Source of the DNA: Euwallacea fornicatus
Taxonomy: Eukaryota > Arthropoda > Insecta > Coleoptera > Curculionidae
Reading direction: 5' to 3'
NCBI RefSeq assembly: GCF_040115645.1
Contig: NW_027096036.1
Coordinates: 496,001 to 560,000, forward strand
DNA length: 64,000 nt
Part shown: one piece after another, positions 51,301 through 63,882 of the stretch
Layout of the letters: each line of letters starts with the position of its first letter
Position numbering within the stretch: position 1 is the first letter of the stretch
The notes under the pieces: model-generated
Told to the model about the DNA's origin: nothing
Seen by the model: only the letters and a program-made list of their open reading frames with translations
The model's database searches: none
Made by a program: the position numbers and the translations under genes

Positions 51301-53040
51301 GCTCAAACACACAACCTGTGTGACTTTTCAAACTTTGAAGCTCGATAACATCGGCAAATGAGTACCAAATTCCTTAAACAAAGTGTCAAATTAATCAGCT
51401 CGACGAGATTTTAAAAATGTCACAACACATCAGAATTGCATCTTGTTGAACTTCCAAGAAAAATAGTACTTTATGTGCTCAAACACCCAAATTGTGTGAC
51501 TTTTCAAACTTTGAAGCTCGATAACATCGGCAAATGAGGACCAAATTTGTTAAACAGAGTGTCAAATTAATCAGCTCGACGAGATCTTTAACATGACACA
51601 ACACATCAGAATTGCATCTTGTTGAACTTCCAAGAAAAATAGTACTTTATGTGCTCAAACACACAACTTGTGTGACTTTTCAAACTTTGAAGCTCTATAA
51701 CATCGGCAAATGAGCACCAAATTTGTTAAACAGAGTGTCAAATTAATCAGCTCGACGAGATCTTTAACATCACCCAACACATCATAATTGCATCTTGTTG
51801 AACTTCCAAGAAAAATAGTACTTTATGTGCTCAAACACAAAACTTGTGTGAGTTTTCAAACTTTGTAGCTCGATAACATCGGCAAATGAGGACCAAATTT
51901 GTTAAACAGAGTGTCAAATTAATCAGCTCGACGAGATCTTTAACATGACCCAACACATCATGATTACATCTTGTTGAACTTCCAAGAAAAATAGTACTTT
52001 ATGTGCTCAAACACAAAACTTGTGTGAGTTTTCAAACTTTGAAGCTCGATAACATCGGCAAATGAGGACCAAATTTGTTAAACAGAGTGTCAAATTAATC
52101 AGCTCGAAGAGATCTTTAACATGACCCAACACATCATGATTGCATCTTGTTGAACTTCCAAGAAAAATAGTACTTTATGTGCTCAAACACACAACTTGTG
52201 TGACTTTTCAAACTTTGAAGCTCGATAACTTCGGCAAATGAGGACCAAATTTGTTAAACAAAGTGTCAAATTAATCAGCTCGACGAGATTTTGAAGATGT
52301 CACAACACATCAGAATTGCATCTTGTTGAACTTCCAAGAAAATTAGTACTTTATGTGCTCAAACACGCAACTTTTTTGACTTTTCAAAATTTGAAACTCG
52401 ATAACTTCGGCAAATGAGGACCAAATTTGTTAAACAAAGTGTCAAATTAATCAGCTCGACGAGATCTTTAACATGACACAACACATCAGAATTGCATCTT
52501 GTTGAACTTCCAAGAAAAATAGTACATTATGTGCTCAAACACGCAACTTTTTTGACTTTTCAAAATTTGAAACTCGATAACTTCGGCAAATGAGGACCAA
52601 ATTTGTTAAACAAAGTGTCAAATTAATCAGCTCGACGAGATCTTTAACATGACACAACACATCAGAATTGCATCTTGTTGAACTTCCAAGAAAAATAGTA
52701 CTTTATGTGCTCAAACACGCAACTTTTTTGACTTTTCAAAATTTGAAACTCGATAACTTCGGCAAATGAGGACCAAATTTGTTAAACAAAGTGTCCAATT
52801 AATCAGCTGGACGAGATCTTTAACATGACACAACACATCAGAATTGCATCTTGTTGAACTTCCAAGAAAAATAGTACTTTATGTGCTCAAACACCCAACT
52901 TGTGTGACTTTTCAAACTTTGAAGCTCGATAACTTCGGCAAATGTGGACCAAATTTGTTAAACAAAGTGTCAAATTAGTCACCTCAACGAGATTTTGAAG
53001 ATGTCACAACACATCAGAATTGTATCTTGTTGAACTTCCA
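48395..53040 (+). repeat. Domain IV, blocks of domain II type
   Basis: About 26 monomers repeating orders known from zone II: AGTACA and CGCAACTTTTTTG monomers near 48.4-48.9 kb, several GATTTTAAAAATG monomers (48,941, 49,649, 50,881, 51,409), CTCTATAAC monomers (49,405, 50,109, 51,691), and the ACATCACCC / GACCC / CTCGAAGAG group at 51.8-52.2 kb. GATATC and CATATG variants are absent. CTGGACGAG occurs near 52,806. This shows exchange between distant parts of the array or descent from a common ancestral block. Confidence 0.75.
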
Positions 53041-56000
53041 AAAAAAATAGTACTTTATGTGCTCAAACACCCAACTTGTGTGACTTTTCAAACTTTGAAG
53101 CTCGATAACATCGGCAAATGAGGACCAAATTTGTTAAACAGAGTGTCAAATTAAACAGCTCGACGAGATCTTTAACATGACACAACACATCAGAATTGCA
53201 TCTTGTTGAACTTCCAAGAAAAATAGTACTTTATGTGCTCAAACACAAAACTTATGTGACTTTTCAAATTTTGAAACTCGATAACTTCGGCAAATGAGGA
53301 CCAAATTTGTTAAACAAAGTGTCAAATTAGTCACCTCAACGAGATTTTGAAGATGTCACAACACATCAGAATTGCATCTTGTTGAACTTCCAAGAAAAAT
53401 AGTACTTTATGTGCTCAAACACACAACTTGTGTGACTTTTCAAACTTTGAAGCTCGATAACTTCGGCAAATGAGTACCAAATTCCTTAAACAAAGTGTCA
53501 AATTAATCAGCTCGACGAGATTTTAAAAATGTCACAACACATCAGAATTGCATCTTGTTGAACTTCCAAGAAAAATAGTACTTTATGTGCTCAAACACCC
53601 AACTTGTGTGACTTTTCAAACTTTGAAGCTCGATAACTTCGGCAAATGTGGACCAAATTTGTTAAACAAAGTGTCAAATTAGTCACCTCAACGAGATTTT
53701 GAAGATGTCACAACACATCAGAATTGCATCTTGTTGAACTTCCAAGAAAAATAGTACTTTATGTGCTCAAACACACAACCTGTGTGACTTTTCAAATTTT
53801 GAAGCTCGATAACATCGGCAAATGAGGACCAAATTTGTTAAACAGAGTGTCAAATTAATCAGCTCGACGAGATTTTGAAGATGTCACAACACATCAGAAT
53901 TGCATCTTGTTGAACTTCCAAGAAAAATAGTACTTTATGTGCTCAAACACACAACTTGTGTGACTTTTCAAACTTTGAAGCTCTATAACATCGGCAAATG
54001 AGCACCAAATTTGTTAAACAGAGTGTCAAATTAATCAGCTCGACGAGATTTTGAAGATGTCACAACACATCAGAATTGCATCTTGTTGAACTTCCAAGAA
54101 AAATAGTACTTTATGTGCTCAAACACACAACTTGTGTGACTTTTCAAACTTTGAAGCTCGATAACATCGGCAAATGAGCACCAAATTTGTTAAACAGAGT
54201 GTCAAATTAATCAGCTCGACGAGATCTTTAACATCACCCAACACATCATAATTGCATCTTGTTGAACTTCCAAGAAAAATAGTACTTTATGTGCTCAAAC
54301 ACAAAACTTGTGTGAGTTTTCAAACTTTGAAGCTCGATAACATCGGCAAATGAGGACCAAATTTGTTAAACAGAGTGTCAAATTAATCAGCTCGACGAGA
54401 TCTTTAACATGACCCAACACATCATGATTGCATCTTGTTGAACTTCCAAGAAAAATAGTACTTTATGTGCTCAAACACAAAACTTGTGTGAGTTTTCAAA
54501 CTTTGAAGCTCGATAACATCGGCAAATGAGGACCAAATTTGTTAAACAGAGTGTCAAATTAATCAGCTCGAAGAGATCTTTAACATGACCCAACACATCA
54601 TGATTGCATCTTGTTGAACTTCCAAGAAAAATAGTACTTTATGTGCTCAAACACACAATTTGTGTGACTTTTCAAAATTTGAAGCTCGATAACTTCGGCA
54701 AATGAGGACCAAATTTGTTAAACAAAGTGTCAAATTAATCAGCTCGACGAGATTTTGAAGATGTCACAACACATCAGAATTGCATCTTGTTGAACTTCCA
54801 AGAAAATTAGTACTTTATGTGCTCAAACACGCAACTTTTTTGACTTTTCAAAATTTGAAACTCGATAACTTCGGCAAATGAGGACCAAATTTGTTAAACA
54901 AAGTGTCAAATTAATCAGCTCGACGAGATCTTTAACATGACACAACACATCAGAATTGCATCTTGTTGAACTTCCAAGAAAAATAGTACATTATGTGCTC
55001 AAACACGCAACTTTTTTGACTTTTCAAAATTTGAAACTCGATAACTTCGGCAAATGAGGACCAAATTTGTTAAACAAAGTGTCAAATTAATCAGCTCGAC
55101 GAGATCTTTAACATGACACAACACATCAGAATTGCATCTTGTTGAACTTCCAAGAAAAATAGTACTTTATGTGCTCAAACACGCAACTTTTTTGACTTTT
55201 CAAAATTTGAAACTCGATAACTTCGGCAAATGAGGACCAAATTTGTTAAACAAAGTGTCCAATTAATCAGCTGGACGAGATCTTTAACATGACACAACAC
55301 ATCAGAATTGCATCTTGTTGAACTTCCAAGAAAAATAGTACTTTATGTGCTCAAACACAAAACTTATGTGACTTTTCAAATTTTGAAACTCGATAACTTC
55401 GGCAAATGAGGACCAAATTTGTTAAACAAAGTGTCAAATTAGTCACCTCAACGAGATTTTGAAGATGTCACAACACATCAGAATTGCATCTTGTTGAACT
55501 TCCAAGAAAAATAGTACTTTATGTGCTCAAACACACAACTTGTGTGACTTTTCAAACTTTGAAGCTCGATAACTTCGGCAAATGTGGACCAAATTTGTTA
55601 AACAAAGTGTCAAATTAGTCACCTCAACGAGATTTTGAAGATGTCACAACACATCAGAATTGTATCTTGTTGAACTTCCAAAAAAAATAGTACTTTATGT
55701 GCTCAAACACCCAACTTGTGTGACTTTTCAAACTTTGAAGCTCGATAACATCGGCAAATGAGGACCAAATTTGTTAAACAGAGTGTCAAATTAAACAGCT
55801 CGACGAGATCTTTAACATGACACAACACATCAGAATTGCATCTTGTTGAACTTCCAAGAAAAATAGTACTTTATGTGCTCAAACACAAAACTTATGTGAC
55901 TTTTCAAATTTTGAAACTCGATAACTTCGGCAAATGAGGACCAAATTTGTTAAACAAAGTGTCAAATTAGTCACCTCAACGAGATTTTGAAGATGTCACA

Positions 56001-57240
56001 ACACATCAGAATTGCATCTTGTTGAACTTCCAAGAAAAATAGTACTTTATGTGCTCAAACACACAACTTGTGTGACTTTTCAAACTTTGAAGCTCGATAA
56101 CTTCGGCAAATGAGTACCAAATTCCTTAAACAAAGTGTCAAATTAATCAGCTCGACGAGATTTTAAAAATGTCACAACACATCAGAATTGCATCTTGTTG
56201 AACTTCCAAGAAAAATAGTACTTTATGTGCTCAAACACCCAACTTGTGTGACTTTTCAAACTTTGAAGCTCGATAACTTCGGCAAATGTGGACCAAATTT
56301 GTTAAACAAAGTGTCAAATTAGTCAGCTCAACGAGATTTTGAAGATGTCACAACACATCAGAATTGCATCTTGTTGAACTTCCAAGAAAAATAGTACTTT
56401 ATGTGCTCAAACACACAACCTGTGTGACTTTTCAAATTTTGAAGCTCGATAACATCGGCAAATGAGGACCAAATTTGTTAAACAGAGTGTCAAATTAATC
56501 AGCTCGACGAGATTTTGAAGATGTCACAACACATCAGAATTGCATCTTGTTGAACTTCCAAGAAAAATAGTACTTTATGTGCTCAAACACACAACTTGTG
56601 TGACTTTTCAAACTTTGAAGCTCTATAACATCGGCAAATGAGCACCAAATTTGTTAAACAGAGTGTCAAATTAATCAGCTCGACGAGATTTTGAAGATGT
56701 CACAACACATCAGAATTGCATCTTGTTGAACTTCCAAGAAAAATAGTACTTTATGTGCTCAAACACACAACTTGTGTGACTTTTCAAACTTTGAAGCTCG
56801 ATAACATCGGCAAATGAGCACCAAATTTGTTAAACAGAGTGTCTAATTAATCAGCTCGACGAGATTTTGAAGATGTCACAACACATCAGAATTGTATCTT
56901 GTTGAACTTCCAAGAAAAATAGTACTTTATGTGCTCAAACACACAACTTGTGTGACTTTTCAAACTTTGAAGCTCGATAACATCGGCAAATGATGACCAA
57001 ATTTGTTAAACAAAGTGTCAAATTAATCAGCTCGACGAGATCTTTAACATGACCCAACACATCATGATTGCATCTTGTTGAACTTCCAAGAAAAATAGTA
57101 CTTTATGTGCTCAAACACACAACTTGTGTGACTTTTCAAACTTTGAAGCTCGATAACATCGGCAAATGAGGACCAAATTTGTTAAACAGAGTGTCAAATT
57201 AATCAGCTCGACGAGATCTTTAACATGACCCAACACATCA
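53041..57240 (+). repeat. Domain IV, 15-monomer related blocks
   Basis: 53,041-54,203 matches 55,681-56,843 at 15 monomers (2640 bp). Both begin after the rare run TTCCAAAAAAAATAG, which also occurs at 59,201 and 62,017 in zone V. The copies part where one has GTGTCAAATT and the other GTGTCTAATT. The ACATCACCC marker at 54,235 lies 14 monomers from the one at 51,771. AGTCAGCTCAACG, a mix of two box-1 classes, appears near 56,341. Confidence 0.78.
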
Positions 57241-59880
57241 TGATTGCATCTTGTTGAACTTCCAAGAAAAATAGTACTTTAAGTGCTCAAACACACAACT
57301 TGTGTGACTTTTCAAACTTTGAAGCTCGATAACATCGGCAAATGAGCACCAAATTTGTTAAACAGAGTGTCTAATTAATCAGCTCGACGAGATTTTGAAG
57401 ATATCACAACACATCAGAATTGCATCTTGTTGAACTTCCAAGAAAAATAGTACTTTATGTGCTCAAACACAAAACTTGTGTGACTTTTCAAATTTTGAAA
57501 CTCGATAACTTCGGCAAATGAGGACCAAATTTGTTAAACAAAGTGTCAAATTAATCAGCTCGACGAGATCTTTAACATGACACAACACATCAGAATTGCA
57601 ACTTGTTGAACTTCCAAGAAAAATAGTACTTTACGTGCTCAAACACACAACTTGTGTGACTTTTCAAATTTTGAAGCTCGATAACTTCGGCAAATGAGGA
57701 CCAAATTTGTTAAACAGAGTGTCAAATTAATCAGCTCGACGAGATCTTTAACATGACGCAACACATCAGAATTGCATCTTGTTGAACTTCCAAGAAAAAT
57801 AGTACTTTAAGTGCACAAACACACAACTTGTGTGACTTTTCAAACTTTGAAGCTCGATAACTTCGGCAAATGTGGACCAAATTTGTTAAACAAAGTGTCA
57901 AATTAGTCACCTCAACGAGATTTTGAAGATGTCACAACACATCAGAATTGCATCTTGTTGAACTTCCAAGAAAAACAGTACTTTATGTGCTCAAACACAA
58001 AACTTGTGTGAGTTTTCAAACTTTGAAGCTCGATAACATCGGCAAATGAGGACCAAATTTGTTAAACAGAGTGTCAAATTAATCAGCTCGACGAGATCTT
58101 TAACATGACCCAACACATCATGATTGCATCTTGTTGAACTTCCAAGAAAAATAGTACTTTATGTGCTCAAACACAAAACTTGTGTGAGTTTTCAAACTTT
58201 GAAGCTCGATAACATCGGCAAATGAGGACCAAATTTGTTAAACAGAGTGTCAAATTAATCAGCTCGAAGAGATCTTTAACATGACCCAACACATCATGAT
58301 TGCATCTTGTTGAACTTCCAAGAAAAATAGTACTTTATGTGCTCAAACACACAACTTGTGTGACTTTTCAAAATTTGAAGCTCGATAACTTCGGCAAATG
58401 AGGACCAAATTTGTTAAACAAAGTGTCAAATTAATCAGCTCGACGAGATTTTGAAGATGTCACAACACATCAGAATTGCATCTTGTTGAACTTCCAAGAA
58501 AATTAGTACTTTATGTGCTCAAACACGCAACTTTTTTGACTTTTCAAAATTTGAAACTCGATAACTTCGGCAAATGAGGACCAAATTTGTTAAACAAAGT
58601 GTCAAATTAATCAGCTCGACGAGATCTTTAACATGACACAACACATCAGAATTGCATCTTGTTGAACTTCCAAGAAAAATAGTACATTATGTGCTCAAAC
58701 ACACAACTTGTGTGACTTTTCAAAATTTGAAACTCGATAACTTCGGCAAATGAGGACCAAATTTGTTAAACAAAGTGTCAAATTAATCAGCTCGACGAGA
58801 TCTTTAACATGACACAACACATCAGAATTGCATCTTGTTGAACTTCCAAGAAAAATAGTACTTTATGTGCTCAAACACGCAACTTTTTTGACTTTTCAAA
58901 ATTTGAAACTCGATAACTTCGGCAAATGAGGACCAAATTTGTTAAACAAAGTGTCAAATTAGTCACCTCAACGAGATTTTGAAGATGTCACAACACATCA
59001 GAATTGCATCTTGTTGAACTTCCAAGAAAAATAGTACTTTATGTGCTCAAACACACAACTTGTGTGACTTTTCAAACTTTGAAGCTCGATAACTTCGGCA
59101 AATGTGGACCAAATTTGTTAAACAAAGTGTCAAATTAGTCACCTCAACGAGATTTTGAAGATGTCACAACACATCAGAATTGTATCTTGTTGAACTTCCA
59201 AAAAAAATAGTACTTTATGTGCTCAAACACCCAACTTGTGTGACTTTTCAAACTTTGAAGCTCGATAACATCGGCAAATGAGGACCAAATTTGTTAAACA
59301 GAGTGTCAAATTAAACAGCTCGACGAGATCTTTAACATGACACAACACATCAGAATTGCATCTTGTTGAACTTCCAAGAAAAATAGTACTTTATGTGCTC
59401 AAACACAAAACTTATGTGACTTTTCAAATTTTGAAACTCGATAACTTCGGCAAATGAGGACCAAATTTGTTAAACAAAGTGTCAAATTAGTCACCTCAAC
59501 GAGATTTTGAAGATGTCACAACACATCAGAATTGCATCTTGTTGAACTTCCAAGAAAAATAGTACTTTATGTGCTCAAACACACAACTTGTGTGACTTTT
59601 CAAACTTTGAAGCTCGATAACTTCGGCAAATGAGTACCAAATTCCTTAAACAAAGTGTCAAATTAATCAGCTCGACGAGATTTTAAAAATGTCACAACAC
59701 ATCAGAATTGCATCTTGTTGAACTTCCAAGAAAAATAGTACTTTATGTGCTCAAACACCCAACTTGTGTGACTTTTCAAACTTTGAAGCTCGATAACTTC
59801 GGCAAATGTGGACCAAATTTGTTAAACAAAGTGTCAAATTAGTCAGCTCAACGAGATTTTGAAGATGTCACAACACATCA
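57241..59880 (+). repeat. Domain V HOR unit, copy 1 (15 monomers, 2640 bp)
   Basis: This unit is repeated at once from 59,881. Private shared markers: TTGCAACTTG (57,598 and 60,238), AAGTGCACAAAC (57,809 and 60,449) and GAAAAACAGTAC (57,970 and 60,610). Compared with copy 2 it lacks one monomer at 58,955, the one beginning CCAATTAATCAGCTGG. It also carries CACACAACTTGTGTG at 58,701-58,715 where copy 2 has CACGCAACTTTTTTG. The latter looks like a short conversion patch confined to dyad 2. Confidence 0.87.
59871..59880 (+). other. Crossover junction between the domain V units
   Basis: The 10 bases CAACACATCA are common to both parents. To the left the monomer is of the AGTCAGCTCAACG / GATGTCA class (as at 56,335). 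To the right it has TGATTG and AAGTGCTC, as at 57,241. The exchange falls at phase 37-46, the same phase as the hybrid monomer at 47,691. Confidence 0.8.
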
Positions 59881-62696
59881 TGATTGCATCTTGTTGAACT
59901 TCCAAGAAAAATAGTACTTTAAGTGCTCAAACACACAACTTGTGTGACTTTTCAAACTTTGAAGCTCGATAACATCGGCAAATGAGCACCAAATTTGTTA
60001 AACAGAGTGTCTAATTAATCAGCTCGACGAGATTTTGAAGATATCACAACACATCAGAATTGCATCTTGTTGAACTTCCAAGAAAAATAGTACTTTATGT
60101 GCTCAAACACAAAACTTGTGTGACTTTTCAAATTTTGAAACTCGATAACTTCGGCAAATGAGGACCAAATTTGTTAAACAAAGTGTCAAATTAATCAGCT
60201 CGACGAGATCTTTAACATGACACAACACATCAGAATTGCAACTTGTTGAACTTCCAAGAAAAATAGTACTTTACGTGCTCAAACACACAACTTGTGTGAC
60301 TTTTCAAATTTTGAAGCTCGATAACTTCGGCAAATGAGGACCAAATTTGTTAAACAGAGTGTCAAATTAATCAGCTCGACGAGATCTTTAACATGACGCA
60401 ACACATCAGAATTGCATCTTGTTGAACTTCCAAGAAAAATAGTACTTTAAGTGCACAAACACACAACTTGTGTGACTTTTCAAACTTTGAAGCTCGATAA
60501 CTTCGGCAAATGTGGACCAAATTTGTTAAACAAAGTGTCAAATTAGTCACCTCAACGAGATTTTGAAGATGTCACAACACATCAGAATTGCATCTTGTTG
60601 AACTTCCAAGAAAAACAGTACTTTATGTGCTCAAACACAAAACTTGTGTGAGTTTTCAAACTTTGAAGCTCGATAACATCGGCAAATGAGGACCAAATTT
60701 GTTAAACAGAGTGTCAAATTAATCAGCTCGACGAGATCTTTAACATGACCCAACACATCATGATTGCATCTTGTTGAACTTCCAAGAAAAATAGTACTTT
60801 ATGTGCTCAAACACAAAACTTGTGTGAGTTTTCAAACTTTGAAGCTCGATAACATCGGCAAATGAGGACCAAATTTGTTAAACAGAGTGTCAAATTAATC
60901 AGCTCGAAGAGATCTTTAACATGACCCAACACATCATGATTGCATCTTGTTGAACTTCCAAGAAAAATAGTACTTTATGTGCTCAAACACACAACTTGTG
61001 TGACTTTTCAAAATTTGAAGCTCGATAACTTCGGCAAATGAGGACCAAATTTGTTAAACAAAGTGTCAAATTAATCAGCTCGACGAGATTTTGAAGATGT
61101 CACAACACATCAGAATTGCATCTTGTTGAACTTCCAAGAAAATTAGTACTTTATGTGCTCAAACACGCAACTTTTTTGACTTTTCAAAATTTGAAACTCG
61201 ATAACTTCGGCAAATGAGGACCAAATTTGTTAAACAAAGTGTCAAATTAATCAGCTCGACGAGATCTTTAACATGACACAACACATCAGAATTGCATCTT
61301 GTTGAACTTCCAAGAAAAATAGTACATTATGTGCTCAAACACGCAACTTTTTTGACTTTTCAAAATTTGAAACTCGATAACTTCGGCAAATGAGGACCAA
61401 ATTTGTTAAACAAAGTGTCAAATTAATCAGCTCGACGAGATCTTTAACATGACACAACACATCAGAATTGCATCTTGTTGAACTTCCAAGAAAAATAGTA
61501 CTTTATGTGCTCAAACACGCAACTTTTTTGACTTTTCAAAATTTGAAACTCGATAACTTCGGCAAATGAGGACCAAATTTGTTAAACAAAGTGTCCAATT
61601 AATCAGCTGGACGAGATCTTTAACATGACACAACACATCAGAATTGCATCTTGTTGAACTTCCAAGAAAAATAGTACTTTATGTGCTCAAACACAAAACT
61701 TATGTGACTTTTCAAATTTTGAAACTCGATAACTTCGGCAAATGAGGACCAAATTTGTTAAACAAAGTGTCAAATTAGTCACCTCAACGAGATTTTGAAG
61801 ATGTCACAACACATCAGAATTGCATCTTGTTGAACTTCCAAGAAAAATAGTACTTTATGTGCTCAAACACACAACTTGTGTGACTTTTCAAACTTTGAAG
61901 CTCGATAACTTCGGCAAATGTGGACCAAATTTGTTAAACAAAGTGTCAAATTAGTCACCTCAACGAGATTTTGAAGATGTCACAACACATCAGAATTGTA
62001 TCTTGTTGAACTTCCAAAAAAAATAGTACTTTATGTGCTCAAACACCCAACTTGTGTGACTTTTCAAACTTTGAAGCTCGATAACATCGGCAAATGAGGA
62101 CCAAATTTGTTAAACAGAGTGTCAAATTAAACAGCTCGACGAGATCTTTAACATGACACAACACATCAGAATTGCATCTTGTTGAACTTCCAAGAAAAAT
62201 AGTACTTTATGTGCTCAAACACAAAACTTATGTGACTTTTCAAATTTTGAAACTCGATAACTTCGGCAAATGAGGACCAAATTTGTTAAACAAAGTGTCA
62301 AATTAGTCACCTCAACGAGATTTTGAAGATGTCACAACACATCAGAATTGCATCTTGTTGAACTTCCAAGAAAAATAGTACTTTATGTGCTCAAACACAC
62401 AACTTGTGTGACTTTTCAAACTTTGAAGCTCGATAACTTCGGCAAATGAGTACCAAATTCCTTAAACAAAGTGTCAAATTAATCAGCTCGACGAGATTTT
62501 AAAAATGTCACAACACATCAGAATTGCATCTTGTTGAACTTCCAAGAAAAATAGTACTTTATGTGCTCAAACACCCAACTTGTGTGACTTTTCAAACTTT
62601 GAAGCTCGATAACTTCGGCAAATGTGGACCAAATTTGTTAAACAAAGTGTCAAATTAGTCAGCTCAACGAGATTTTGAAGATGTCACAACACATCA
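59881..62696 (+). repeat. Domain V HOR unit, copy 2 (16 monomers, 2816 bp)
   Basis: Second copy of the preceding unit. It starts inside a hybrid monomer (59,835-60,010) and has one extra monomer at 61,595-61,770. Both copies end with the AGTCAGCTCAACG monomer, after which copy 1 returns to the unit start while copy 2 runs on into the sequence found at 56,361. Confidence 0.87.
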
Positions 62697-63882
62697 GAAT
62701 TGCATCTTGTTGAACTTCCAAGAAAAATAGTACTTTATGTGCTCAAACACACAACCTGTGTGACTTTTCAAATTTTGAAGCTCGATAACATCGGCAAATG
62801 AGGACCAAATTTGTTAAACAGAGTGTCAAATTAATCAGCTCGACGAGATTTTGAAGATGTCACAACACATCAGAATTGCATCTTGTTGAACTTCCAAGAA
62901 AAATAGTACTTTATGTGCTCAAACACACAACTTGTGTGACTTTTCAAACTTTGAAGCTCTATAACATCGGCAAATGAGCACCAAATTTGTTAAACAGAGT
63001 GTCAAATTAATCAGCTCGACGAGATTTTGAAGATGTCACAACACATCAGAATTGCATCTTGTTGAACTTCCAAGAAAAATAGTACTTTATGTGCTCAAAC
63101 ACACAACTTGTGTGACTTTTCAAACTTTGAAGCTCGATAACATCGGCAAATGAGCACCAAATTTGTTAAACAGAGTGTCTAATTAATCAGCTCGACGAGA
63201 TTTTGAAGATGTCACAACACATCAGAATTGTATCTTGTTGAACTTCCAAGAAAAATAGTACTTTATGTGCTCAAACACACAACTTGTGTGACTTTTCAAA
63301 CTTTGAAGCTCGATAACATCGGCAAATGATGACCAAATTTGTTAAACAAAGTGTCAAATTAATCAGCTCGACGAGATCTTTAACATGACCCAACACATCA
63401 TGATTGCATCTTGTTGAACTTCCAAGAAAAATAGTACTTTATGTGCTCAAACACACAACTTGTGTGACTTTTCAAACTTTGAAGCTCGATAACATCGGCA
63501 AATGAGGACCAAATTTGTTAAACAGAGTGTCAAATTAATCAGCTCGACGAGATCTTTAACATGACCCAACACATCATGATTGCATCTTGTTGAACTTCCA
63601 AGAAAAATAGTACTTTAAGTGCTCAAACACACAACTTGTGTGACTTTTCAAACTTTGAAGCTCGATAACATCGGCAAATGAGCACCAAATTTGTTAAACA
63701 GAGTGTCTAATTAATCAGCTCGACGAGATTTTGAAGATATCACAACACATCAGAATTGCATCTTGTTGAACTTCCAAGAAAAATAGTACTTTATGTGCTC
63801 AAACACAAAACTTGTGTGACTTTTCAAATTTTGAAACTCGATAACTTCGGCAAATGAGGACCAAATTTGTTAAACAAAGTGT
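62697..63882 (+). repeat. Start of another block, copy of 56,361 onward
   Basis: From 62,697 the sequence matches 56,361 onward at 36 monomers (6336 bp), and this continues to the window end (63,937 against 57,601, the TTGCAACTTG marker). It contains CTCTATAAC at 62,957, GTGTCTAATT near 63,177, GATGACC near 63,328, AAGTGCTC near 63,618 and GATATC near 63,736. The HOR pattern therefore continues beyond the window. Confidence 0.82.
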
